NCBI GenBank assembly: GCA_034436375.1
Contig: DAOTVS010000129.1
Span: forward strand, 1-31,493
Direction of reading: 5' to 3'
Source of the DNA: DAOTVS01 sp034436375
GTDB taxonomy: Bacteria; Chloroflexota; Anaerolineae; SpSt-313
DNA length: 31,493 nt
The position numbers and the translations under genes are program-made. Below are positions 6,495-13,657 of the stretch, in pieces (within the stretch, counting starts at the first letter, position 1; the number at the start of each line of letters is the position of its first letter). Below the pieces are notes generated by a model. It saw only the letters and a list, made by a program, of their open reading frames with translations. It did not search any database and was not told the origin of the DNA.

Positions 6495-7490
6495 CTATCT
6501 GGCCGTCCAGCGCACGACAAAGAGGTCGAGCGCCAGGGGGCCCTCCATCTGCCCCGTCTTGATGCTAACGTCGATATCCAGCAACTGGCCCAGGATGGCC
6601 CGCAGGTCGCCCGGGCGAAAGTTCAGGGCCTGCTGCAGAGTCTTCTTGGCCACAAAGGGGTGGACCTGCATCTGCTGTGCCATCTCGGCCGGCGACGCGC
6701 CCTGTGCGTCCAGCTCGCGCGCCTGCAGCAGCAGCCGGAACTGGCGGGTGATCATCGTCAGCAGGTAGAGGGGGTGCTTGCCCTCATCGAGGAACTGGTG
6801 CAATATGCGCAGCGCCCTTCTCCGGTCGCGGCCGCCCAGCGCATCGACCATGTGGAAGATGTCGGCTTCTTGCAGTGAGGTGACCAGTTGCTCCACATCG
6901 GCGCGAGAGATCGTGGCCCCTTCGCCCACGTAGAGGGAAAGCTTTTCCAGTTCCTGCTCCAGTTGGCGCGTATCACTGCCCACATAGGCCGCCAGGAGTG
7001 CTGTCGCATTGGGGGCAATGCTCACACCCTTGCCTTGGGCGCGTCGACGAATCCAATCGTTCAGCTCGGGCCCTGTGGGGATGGGGAAGGCACGCACAAA
7101 GGCGCCGACGGCCTTGGCGGCCTTGAGCAAGCGGGAGCCCTCTTTCAGGGTTTTGCTTTCGTCGAGGACCAACTTGGTGCTCTCGGGAATCTGGGGGAGG
7201 TACCCTTCCAGTTCGTGCAGGCGGTCCTCATCGCCTGCCATCTCGCTGTGCTCATGCTTGGCCCCTTTTCCCCCGGCGGAGGACGAGACCAGATCGTGCA
7301 CGATCACCAGGCGGCAGCTGGCCATAAAGGGGATCGTATCGCAGGCGGCCCGCAACTCACCGATGCTCAGAGTGCGCCCCGTCAGGGTGACCGTATTCAG
7401 GTCACCCATGACCGGGTCCATCTTTTGCCGAAGCTGGTCGATCGCCTCTGCACGACGGAACTCGTCCTCGCCGTGGAAAAGGTATAGCAT
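6495..7490 (-). CDS. holA: DNA polymerase III subunit delta
   Basis: Clamp-loader subunit that opens the beta sliding clamp within the polymerase III holoenzyme. 331 residues, the usual length. It starts 'MLYLFHGEDEFRRAEAI' as HolA proteins do. The order fits: N-terminal RecA-like domain with 'IVIHDLV.S' and 'LVLDESKTL', the linker 'LNDWIRRRAQGKGVSI', 'LEQELEKLSLY', then the C-terminal helical collar with 'IFHMVDALGGRDRRRAL' and 'LLTMITRQFRLLLQ'. The ATG (7488-7490) begins one nucleotide after the TGA of the DUF6391 gene, so translation is probably coupled and the two form one transcript. Confidence 0.93.
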   Translation of the reverse strand: MLYLFHGEDEFRRAEAIDQLRQKMDPVMGDLNTVTLTGRTLSIGELRAACDTIPFMASCRLVIVHDLVSSSAGGKGAKHEHSEMAGDEDRLHELEGYLPQIPESTKLVLDESKTLKEGSRLLKAAKAVGAFVRAFPIPTGPELNDWIRRRAQGKGVSIAPNATALLAAYVGSDTRQLEQELEKLSLYVGEGATISRADVEQLVTSLQEADIFHMVDALGGRDRRRALRILHQFLDEGKHPLYLLTMITRQFRLLLQARELDAQGASPAEMAQQMQVHPFVAKKTLQQALNFRPGDLRAILGQLLDIDVSIKTGQMEGPLALDLFVVRWTAR

Positions 7491-7491
7491 A

Positions 7492-7995
7492 TCAGATCAG
7501 ATGCTCAATCTCCACCCGGTGTACGGGCATACGCCCCCCGCGCACCCGGATGACGTCACGGATTTCAACCCCTTCCATATCGGGGTCGGTGGTCATGTAT
7601 TTCTGCACGGCGGGGCCGAGCGGCGCAGCCAGCGTCAACGCCCCCACCAGCGAGGCAAAGGTCAGCGGCCAGCGCCGCCAGCGATTGCCACGGCTGCCTG
7701 CCAGGCCTATCAGCACGGCTGCCCCAACCAGCAGGCCGGTCACAGCCAGGTTCGTGCCGCAGTTGGGGTGCACGGCCAGGTCCGCCTGCCCGGCCCGCAG
7801 GCGGTTGTGCGCCTCATAGGCGGCTCGCCGCAGTACCTCAGTATCGATCGGACCATAGATGGTAAAGCCGCTCCAATCGCTCCGCCCGACCAGGCTGATG
7901 TCGGGGTAATCTCGCGCCACGACGTGCAGGGTAGCATGCTCGATGGAATGATTGCGCCGGACGCGTTCGGAAAACGAACGCGTGGAAGAACCCAT
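7492..7995 (-). CDS. DUF6391 domain membrane protein
   Basis: 167 residues. The N-terminal part has the family signature 'NHSIEHATLHVVARDY', 'GRSDWSGFTIYG' and 'DLAVHPNCGTNLAVTG'; His/Cys residues in these motifs look like a possible metal site, but no function is established. Two hydrophobic segments follow (about residues 87-102 and 112-128), so it is probably anchored in the inner membrane. ATG 7993-7995 is preceded by GGAGG with 7-nt spacing. First gene of a two-gene operon with holA. Confidence 0.8.
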   Translation of the reverse strand: MGSSTRSFSERVRRNHSIEHATLHVVARDYPDISLVGRSDWSGFTIYGPIDTEVLRRAAYEAHNRLRAGQADLAVHPNCGTNLAVTGLLVGAAVLIGLAGSRGNRWRRWPLTFASLVGALTLAAPLGPAVQKYMTTDPDMEGVEIRDVIRVRGGRMPVHRVEIEHLI

Positions 7996-8368
7996 TTCCT
8001 AACCTCCAGGGAAAAGGAACAACCAATTGAAATAACATTGTAGCACCATTTCCCCGGACTCGGAAATCGTTGCCGCCACGGGGAGCATCCAAGATACGTC
8101 AGCGAGTTCACGGCCAACCGGCTGCCGTCAGAGGCGCTCTGCCCTGGCAACCGATCTCTACGCTGCGCGCTACCTCGGTATAGGGCCTGTTGGGGGTCAC
8201 GCCTGCCCACCGCTTCCAGGTTGGGGCCGGGCGGCGGATATGGTGGATGCACCCCTGCCATGCGGGTGAGCTTCCTGATGGAGGCGAATGCGTACGCCCG
8301 GGGCGTGTCTCGCGCCTGTGTCCCCCACCCGCGCCCCGGCGGCAGCCAGAGGGTAGCGGGGATGGGCG
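7996..8368. other. Intergenic region upstream of DUF6391-holA
   Basis: No gene is supported. On the minus strand an extended -10 (TGC-TACAAT, hexamer 8042-8037) could drive DUF6391-holA; its -35 is poor. CCGGGGCG (8298-8305) and CGCCCCGG (8332-8339) can form a long-loop hairpin just beyond the mutY stop, without a clear U tract. The reading frame across 7740-8390 has no family resemblance and was not called. Confidence 0.35.
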
Positions 8369-9490
8369 TCAAGTTGCGGCCGAGCGACAAGCTGCAGCTA
8401 ATCCCCGCCTCAACGCTGCGATCACCTTGCGGTCGGCGGCGGAAAAGGCGTATTGGTCCAGATCCTCTGGCCGCGCCCAGCGCCAGGCGGCGCAGGCAAT
8501 GGCGCTTGGCTCACCCTGCCCGGGGAGGGGGTGGCAGTGGAAGGCGTGCAGGGTGATGCTGAAATGGGTATAGCCGTGCTCCACCGAGGTGAGATGCTCG
8601 CCCACGGCGATCTCCAGCGCCAGCTCCTCGCGGATCTCGCGCCGCAGGCATTCGGGCAGGCTCTCCCCAGGCTCCTGTTTGCCCCCGGGGAACTCCCACA
8701 GCCCTCCGAGCAAGCCCTCGGCCGGGCGCTGCGCAATCAACACCTCCCCGTCGCGCCAGATCAGCGCCGCCGTCACCTCATAGTGCGGCAATGCCCTCTT
8801 CTTCCGATGCGCTGGCACCGCCTCCGGTGACCCGCGCCGCCGGGCCTCGCAGTGCTGCGCCAGCTGGCACGCTGCGCAGCGTGGCCGCCGCGGCGTGCAG
8901 ATCGTGGCCCCCACATCCATCAGGGCCTGGTTAAAGGCCCCCGCCCGGCCCGCGGGCAGCGCCAGGCGCGCCAGCCGCCGCAGTTCATCCTGGGTCGCGC
9001 GCGCTTCCGGTGGGCCCTCCACATAAAAGAGGCGCGAGAAGACCCGGCGGACATTGCCATCCAGCGCCGGCTCATCCTGCCCAAAGGCGATGCTCAGAAT
9101 CGCCCCGGCCGCATACTCGCCCACCCCGGGGAGCTTGAGCAGCGCCTGTGGGCTGCGGGGCAGCTCTCCCCCATAGCGCTCCACAACCTCGCGCGCCGCC
9201 CGGTGCAGATGGCGCGCCCGGGCATAGTAGCCCAACCCCTCCCAGGCCTTGAGCACATCATCCAGCGGCGCCGCCGCCAGGGCCTGCACCGTGGGGAAAA
9301 GGGCCAGAAAGCGCTCATAGTAGGGGAGCACGGTCGTCACCTGCGTCTGGATCAGCATGATCTCCGCCAGCCAGATGCGGTAGGAGTCGCGTGTGCGCCG
9401 CCAGGGCAGGTCTCGCCCTTCGCGGGCATACCAGGCCAGCAGGTTGTGAGCAAGGGCAGGCATATCCTGCTGTATTGTGGGTCGAATCAT
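8369..9490 (-). CDS. mutY: A/G-specific adenine glycosylase MutY with C-terminal NUDIX-like domain
   Basis: Removes adenine mispaired with 8-oxoguanine in base-excision repair. 373 residues. N-terminal HhH-GPD domain with catalytic Glu43 in 'AEIMLIQTQ', helix-hairpin-helix 'LLKLPGVGEYAAGAI' (117-131) and catalytic Asp144 in 'ALDGNV'. The 4Fe-4S loop is intact (Cys198, 205, 208, 214; C-x6-C-x2-C-x5-C). The C-terminal domain (about 230-360) has an 8-oxoG-recognition/NUDIX pattern 'GGLWEFPGGKQEPGE...REIREEL', which in this copy keeps most Nudix-box residues. Start taken as ATG 9488-9490 ('MIRPTIQQDM'); a TTG at 9515-9517 is possible. It follows the restriction gene by about 30 nt. Confidence 0.92.
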   Translation of the reverse strand: MIRPTIQQDMPALAHNLLAWYAREGRDLPWRRTRDSYRIWLAEIMLIQTQVTTVLPYYERFLALFPTVQALAAAPLDDVLKAWEGLGYYARARHLHRAAREVVERYGGELPRSPQALLKLPGVGEYAAGAILSIAFGQDEPALDGNVRRVFSRLFYVEGPPEARATQDELRRLARLALPAGRAGAFNQALMDVGATICTPRRPRCAACQLAQHCEARRRGSPEAVPAHRKKRALPHYEVTAALIWRDGEVLIAQRPAEGLLGGLWEFPGGKQEPGESLPECLRREIREELALEIAVGEHLTSVEHGYTHFSITLHAFHCHPLPGQGEPSAIACAAWRWARPEDLDQYAFSAADRKVIAALRRGLAAACRSAAT

Positions 9491-9521
9491 AGGATAAGTA
9501 GCATCGTGATGCGGCAAGGTA

Positions 9522-10064
9522 TTATGCGTCGATCAAGATGATCTTCACCGGTACGGCAGGGAAATGCCTTTTCAGCCTTTCGATGTCGTAGACCAGTTGC
9601 TCACCGTAAGATACTCCACTCGACATCTCGCTCTGTAGCGCATGGCAAGGGACGATCTCTATGCCTACGTCGGCCTTGTTCTCATTGAAGAAGTACTGGA
9701 ACTTGGCCATATCATAGAACATAAAGGCATACTTGCCGAACTGCACCTCGACCAAGACCTTGCCTTTGACGAAATCCACCTGTTTGTACGCTCCAGGGAT
9801 CACAATATCGCTGTTCGGAATGGTAATATCATATCGATCCCGAATCTCGTTGTACTCTCTATCCCTGAACTTGTCGGCAAACTGCTTGTTCATGTCGACC
9901 GGTGAGTAAAGCCACTCGCCGGTCTTTGTCTTTTCTCTGCTCTGCTTGGTTCTGGTGGCAATAACCTGGGCGATGACTTCATAAACATCTCTCTCGCAAT
10001 CAGGATACCTGACCTTGAGTATCTCACTTCCGCCCAAATGGGAATACTCGTAGACGATCTTCAT
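9522..10064 (-). CDS. BglII/BstYI-type type II restriction endonuclease
   Basis: 180 residues. The core 'QVDFVKGKVLVEVQFGKYAFM' carries Asp97, Glu106 and Gln108 with the D-x8-ExQ spacing known for BglII (Asp84, Glu93, Gln95), an unusual variant of the PD-(D/E)XK site with Gln in place of Lys. 'YDMAKFQYFFNENKADVGIEIVP' follows, also typical of that family. It is somewhat shorter than BglII. The ATG overlaps the methyltransferase stop (ATGA, 10061-10064), the expected order that makes nuclease translation follow methylase translation. Codon third positions are visibly more A/T-rich than in the neighbours, in keeping with transfer. If specificity follows the family, the site would be AGATCT or RGATCY; this is inference. 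Confidence 0.85.
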   Translation of the reverse strand: MKIVYEYSHLGGSEILKVRYPDCERDVYEVIAQVIATRTKQSREKTKTGEWLYSPVDMNKQFADKFRDREYNEIRDRYDITIPNSDIVIPGAYKQVDFVKGKVLVEVQFGKYAFMFYDMAKFQYFFNENKADVGIEIVPCHALQSEMSSGVSYGEQLVYDIERLKRHFPAVPVKIILIDA

Positions 10065-11017
10065 TTGCCATGGTCCTCTGTGTAATCGGTAGCTACTGGC
10101 CGATCGAAAAGCTTTGGCTGTATTCTAGCGCCCAAGGTAACAGAAAGCGGCGGTATGTTCGAATGCGGGGCATCTGGATCATATACTGCCCGTTCCATTG
10201 GCCTTATTCGTAGCTCGCCCCTCTCTGCCAGGGCGATGCGTTGCTTAGCGATTTCCATGTATTCGGGCATGATCTCTGCGACAACCACTCTGCGGTTGTG
10301 CATCAGGGCAGCTATGGCTGTACTGCCTACACCAGCGAATGGATCCAGGACCCAGTCCTTCTCATTGGTCATTGCGAGAACCAGCCGCTCAACTAGCTCC
10401 ACAGGGAACTGGCACGGGTGGATCGTTTTCTCGACATGATTTGCCTTCACATTCGGGATGTCCCATATATCACCGGGATTCTTGCCAAGAGGATTCCCCG
10501 AGAGCTGTCCCCGCTTTGGTCCTTTGAAGTGTCTTTTTGTTGGATACTTCTGAGGTACTCGCACAGCATCCAGGTTGAAGGTGTAGTCGTCGGTCTTTGT
10601 GAACCAGAGGATGACTTCATATCGACCTGAGAATCTCTTCGTTGCATGGAGCCCATGTTCGAAGTGCCAGATAATGCGGTTCCGCATGTGCAGACCAAGC
10701 GATGCGAAAACCGGGTAGAGTATGACATCAAGGGGTATGATCTCTCCGTTTTCGACAAAGTTGCCGACTTGCCAGCAGATGCTTCCACTGGGTCCCAGCA
10801 CTCTGACACACTCCTCGATCACGGCTCGTTGCTGTGTTACGTACTCATCCAGTGCTACGCGCCTCTCGTATTCTTTGCCGAGGTTATACGGAGGTGATGT
10901 GATGACGAGCTGCACAGCGTTGTCCGGAATGCCGGAAAGCAATTCACGGCAGTCTCCTTGGTACAAGACTGCGTCGGCTCCTTGGTCGAAGCTCGTGGTT
11001 ATCCTAATTCCAGCCAT
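10061..11017 (-). CDS. Type II DNA methyltransferase, beta class (probably N4-cytosine)
   Basis: 318 residues. S-adenosylmethionine-dependent DNA methylase with motif IV first ('TSPPYNLGKEY', residues 40-50) and motif I later ('VLDPFAGVGSTAIAA', 223-237), i.e. the circularly permuted beta order; 'KTIHPCQFPVELVERLV' (197-213) is the motif X-like segment. SPPY rather than DPPY favours N4-cytosine methylation, as is known for M.BglII and M.BstYI. The region between (about 100-190) would hold the target recognition domain. ATG 11015-11017 has AGGAG 5 nt upstream. First gene of the restriction-modification operon, with a promoter candidate at 11339-11347. Confidence 0.9.
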   Translation of the reverse strand: MAGIRITTSFDQGADAVLYQGDCRELLSGIPDNAVQLVITSPPYNLGKEYERRVALDEYVTQQRAVIEECVRVLGPSGSICWQVGNFVENGEIIPLDVILYPVFASLGLHMRNRIIWHFEHGLHATKRFSGRYEVILWFTKTDDYTFNLDAVRVPQKYPTKRHFKGPKRGQLSGNPLGKNPGDIWDIPNVKANHVEKTIHPCQFPVELVERLVLAMTNEKDWVLDPFAGVGSTAIAALMHNRRVVVAEIMPEYMEIAKQRIALAERGELRIRPMERAVYDPDAPHSNIPPLSVTLGARIQPKLFDRPVATDYTEDHGK

Positions 11018-11115
11018 GATCGCTCCTGATCAAGTATTGGTATGTGGGATAGACGACTCGGCCCTGCTGAACTCGCTATGTCCAGACCAGTCGCTCATGC
11101 CCAATTGGACACAAC

Positions 11116-11305
11116 GCATGATGAAAACGCCCTTCGGCTTCCGGGCGCCATGCTCCGCACGCGGCCGGAACAGGCCTTTTGTAAGGTGTGGTGGGTCTGA
11201 GCGCCGCCGCGGGCGGCGCCCAGACCCACCACACCCCTTCCGGGTCAAGGCCGGGTTTGGGCGGAGCGGGCCAGCCCGCAATTGCCCGAAAGGGCGCTGG
11301 CGAAA
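11116..11305 (+). repeat. Dispersed structured repeat, copy B
   Basis: Homologous to copy C (inverted orientation) over about 185 bp. Central hairpin: 11185-11199 pairs perfectly with 11221-11235, continued by GCGCCGCC/GGCGGCGC with a 3-nt loop. Outer arm GCTCCGC (11152-11158) pairs with GCGGAGC (11261-11267). It lies between the restriction-modification operon and its candidate promoter. Confidence 0.8.
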
Positions 11306-11338
11306 TTTAGGATCAGGCTGAGCACCGATTTCATCACC

Positions 11339-11347
11339 ATTATATCA
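11339..11347 (-). promoter_or_regulatory. Extended -10 promoter reading toward the restriction-modification operon
   Basis: Minus strand TGA-TATAAT (hexamer 11344-11339) is a consensus extended -10; the -35 position is weak. If used, the 5' leader of about 315 nt would contain repeat copy B in antisense. Confidence 0.45.
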
Positions 11348-11581
11348 TGAAATGGAAAAGTTGCTCACACTGATCCATGGCATCCTCCAACAGGGTTGGA
11401 GCGTGACTGTGTGCCCTATCCAAGAGCAACCTTGACGTCGGGCACGAGTACGGGGCGCAGAAGTGCAGAGAGGGAGGTAGAAAGGACTCACCTCTCTGCG
11501 CTTGAGGAGAACAGAGTTGCTCGGGGCAGTGGTCATCCAAGTCAGCAGCGCCAGCACTCTGAGGGCGCGCTATAGCCTGTC
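11348..11581. other. Intergenic region, no recognisable gene
   Basis: Between the candidate restriction-modification promoter and the end of the ABC importer operon. Short minus-strand frames here (66-70 codons) have no RBS and no family features. I see no clear intrinsic terminator for the ABC operon. Confidence 0.4.
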
Positions 11582-12460
11582 CTATCCCTTAAGCCCCGTC
11601 GTCACAATGCCCTGGATGATGTATCGCTGGGCAAAGAAGAAGACGATCAGCATGGGCAGGATGTAGACGGCCACGGCAGCCAACTGGATCGTATCCAGCG
11701 GGAAGCCCTTGGGGTCCTGGTAGGCGCTCTGCAGGTACACCGACAGCGTGGTCTTGGCTGCGGTGAGGAAGATCTGGGGGTTGACCCAATCACCCCACAC
11801 CCACTGGAAGTGAAAGATCGCGGCTGCCGCGATGACCGGTGTTGAGTTGGGCATAAAGATCTGCCAAAAGATGCGAAAGCGGCCGCAGCCGTCAACTTCG
11901 GCCGCGTCCTCCAGGTCCTTCGGGATGGCGGCAAAGAACTGGCGGAAGAGGAAGATGTGGTACGAGCTGCCTGTGAGCCCCCACAGGATCCATGGCCAGT
12001 AGGTGTTGGTGAGGTGGAGCTTGGCGAAGAGCATAAAGGTCGGGATGATCGTCACCATGCGTGGCACCATGAGCATCGACAGCACCAGGACAAACAGCAC
12101 GTTCCTCAGCGGTGCGCGATGGCGGGCAAAGCCAAAGCCGGCCAGGGCGCTGGAGAGGACGGTCAGGATCGTTGAGGGGACGGCGATCTGGAGCGTATTC
12201 CAGGCCTTGGCGACAAAATCGTACTCGAAGACGGCGCGGAAATAGTTCTCCCAGTGGGCCGCCGTCGGCAGGAAGGTGATGGGATAGCTCGTATACTCGG
12301 ACTGGGTGCGCAGCGAGACGAGAAAGATCCAGGCGACCGGCGCCACTACGATCGCGGTGACGAGCAGCAGCAAAAGGTAGCTCAGGGTTTGCCCCACTAC
12401 CCTCCGCGCCTTCAAGTGAAGGTCCTGGCAGCCGACAGTTGACACAGCCCGTGCGCTCAT
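11582..12460 (-). CDS. Carbohydrate ABC transporter permease, MalG/UgpE type
   Basis: Inner-membrane subunit of a CUT1-type sugar importer. 292 residues with about six hydrophobic segments, beginning with 'LSYLLLLLVTAIVVAPVAWIFLVSL'. The EAA loop that docks on the ATPase is 'EDAAEVDGCGRFRIFWQIFMPNSTPVI' (about residues 185-211). The ATG overlaps the stop of the preceding permease (ATGA, 12457-12460), with AGGAG upstream. No ATP-binding subunit gene is in the operon; such systems often share a common MsmX/UgpC-like ATPase encoded elsewhere. Confidence 0.9.
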   Translation of the reverse strand: MSARAVSTVGCQDLHLKARRVVGQTLSYLLLLLVTAIVVAPVAWIFLVSLRTQSEYTSYPITFLPTAAHWENYFRAVFEYDFVAKAWNTLQIAVPSTILTVLSSALAGFGFARHRAPLRNVLFVLVLSMLMVPRMVTIIPTFMLFAKLHLTNTYWPWILWGLTGSSYHIFLFRQFFAAIPKDLEDAAEVDGCGRFRIFWQIFMPNSTPVIAAAAIFHFQWVWGDWVNPQIFLTAAKTTLSVYLQSAYQDPKGFPLDTIQLAAVAVYILPMLIVFFFAQRYIIQGIVTTGLKG

Positions 12461-13446
12461 CTCGCTTCTCCTTCCTGCGCCACCTCATAGTAGACCCAGT
12501 AGCGCGATGAGCCGATGATGATGAGGGTGAGCACCAGGACGAGGACAAAGAAGACCCACGCCAGTGCCACGCCATAGCCGAAGCGCTGAAAGTCGAATAC
12601 CTGGCTGTAGGTGTAGACCATGTACATGAATTTATCCCGCGCCAACTGCACCTGCCCGCTCTGCCCGCCGCGACCCGTGAGCAGGATGGGCACTTCCATG
12701 ATCTGCAGGGCGCCGATAAAGCCCATGATGAGCTGAAAGAAGAGCATCGGCGTGATCAGGGGCAGGGTGATGTGGCGGAACAGGCTGAAGCGGCCGGCCC
12801 CGTCGAGGCGAGCTGCTTCGTAAAGCTCTGCAGGGATGCCCTGCAGCCCCGCCAGGAAGAGGACCATGCCGCCGCCGACGTGCCACCAATCGTAGAGATA
12901 GAGCACGGTAAAGTACTGATTGTTGATCCAGTTGATAGCCGTGCCGGGGATGAATATGCTCAGGAAGGCATTGACCAGGCCCGACTGCAGGCCGAAGAAC
13001 AGCCTCCAGGCGCGTATTGCGCCGGCTACCGGTAGGATGGCCGGGATGTAGTAGAGCAGCCGGAACAAGTCTCGCCCCTTGAGCGGCTGGTTCAGGGCAA
13101 TCGCCAACAAGAGCGACAGCGCCAGGCCGACGGGGACGGCTACAATGGCATATATGGCGGTGTTGGCGAGGGAGATATAAAAGTCCGCTGAGCTGAAAGC
13201 CCGCGCATAGTTCTGCAGGGCGACTATCTTGATCGTCGGCAGGTTTAGCCCATCGTAGTTGGTGAACGATGCAGCCAGGCCCAGCAGCAGCGGCACGAGC
13301 GAAAGGCCGACAAAGCCCAGCAGCCAGGGCAGCGTGAAAAGGTGAAAGGCGGCGATTTCGCGGCGCTCACGCCTGGAATATCCCCGGCGGCTGCGCGCAA
13401 TGGCCTGCCCGGCTCCGCTCCCTATCATTTGGTTCATAGAGCCCAC
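12457..13446 (-). CDS. Carbohydrate ABC transporter permease, MalF/UgpA type
   Basis: Partner permease of the same importer, 329 residues. Six or so membrane segments, starting at about residue 33 ('FHLFTLPWLLGFVGLSLVPLLLGLAASF'). EAA loop 'LYEAARLDGAGRFSLFRHITLPLITPML' (about 208-235). Transcribed behind the binding-protein gene across a 211-nt gap that contains repeat copy C, and translationally coupled to the second permease. Confidence 0.9.
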   Translation of the reverse strand: MGSMNQMIGSGAGQAIARSRRGYSRRERREIAAFHLFTLPWLLGFVGLSLVPLLLGLAASFTNYDGLNLPTIKIVALQNYARAFSSADFYISLANTAIYAIVAVPVGLALSLLLAIALNQPLKGRDLFRLLYYIPAILPVAGAIRAWRLFFGLQSGLVNAFLSIFIPGTAINWINNQYFTVLYLYDWWHVGGGMVLFLAGLQGIPAELYEAARLDGAGRFSLFRHITLPLITPMLFFQLIMGFIGALQIMEVPILLTGRGGQSGQVQLARDKFMYMVYTYSQVFDFQRFGYGVALAWVFFVLVLVLTLIIIGSSRYWVYYEVAQEGEAR

Positions 13447-13459
13447 CTCTGACCTGCGA

Positions 13460-13640
13460 ATATGCGCCGACGCCCTTCTGGGCGGTTGCCGGCTGGTCCG
13501 CTCCGCCCAAGCCCGGCCTCACCCCAGAGCGTATGGGTCTGTGGGGCGTCCTCCCCACAGACCCACACCGCACAGAAGGCCTGTTCCAGGTGCATGCGGA
13601 GCACGTTGCCCGGAGACCGGAAGCCGTTTTCATGCCTGAT
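13460..13640 (-). repeat. Dispersed structured repeat, copy C, inside the ABC operon
   Basis: Reverse complement matches copy B over its length. Central hairpin: 13531-13546 pairs with 13553-13568 (15 of 16) and has a sequence different from B while retaining the pairing. Outer arms 13500-13506 and 13596-13602 (GCTCCGC/GCGGAGC) are the same as in B. Position between the binding-protein gene and the permease genes suggests an mRNA-stability or attenuation role, as known for REP elements between malE and malF. Confidence 0.8.
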
Positions 13641-13657
13641 GTTTGCATCGTGCGCGG

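Noticed and set aside
8298..8339. CCGGGGCG/CGCCCCGG inverted repeat as a mutY terminator
   Set aside because: 8-bp stem with a 26-nt loop and no U tract; not enough for a terminator call.
7740..8390. Minus-strand open frame of 216 codons spanning the mutY-DUF6391 gap
   Set aside because: No RBS; it overlaps DUF6391 in another frame, and the upstream part shows no recognisable domain.
9522..11017. Avoidance of AGATCT as proof of BglII specificity
   Set aside because: At least seven AGATCT sites occur in the window, so depletion is not seen.
11340..11557. Short minus-strand frames (66-70 codons) after the ABC operon
   Set aside because: No RBS, no coupling, no resemblance; treated as non-coding.
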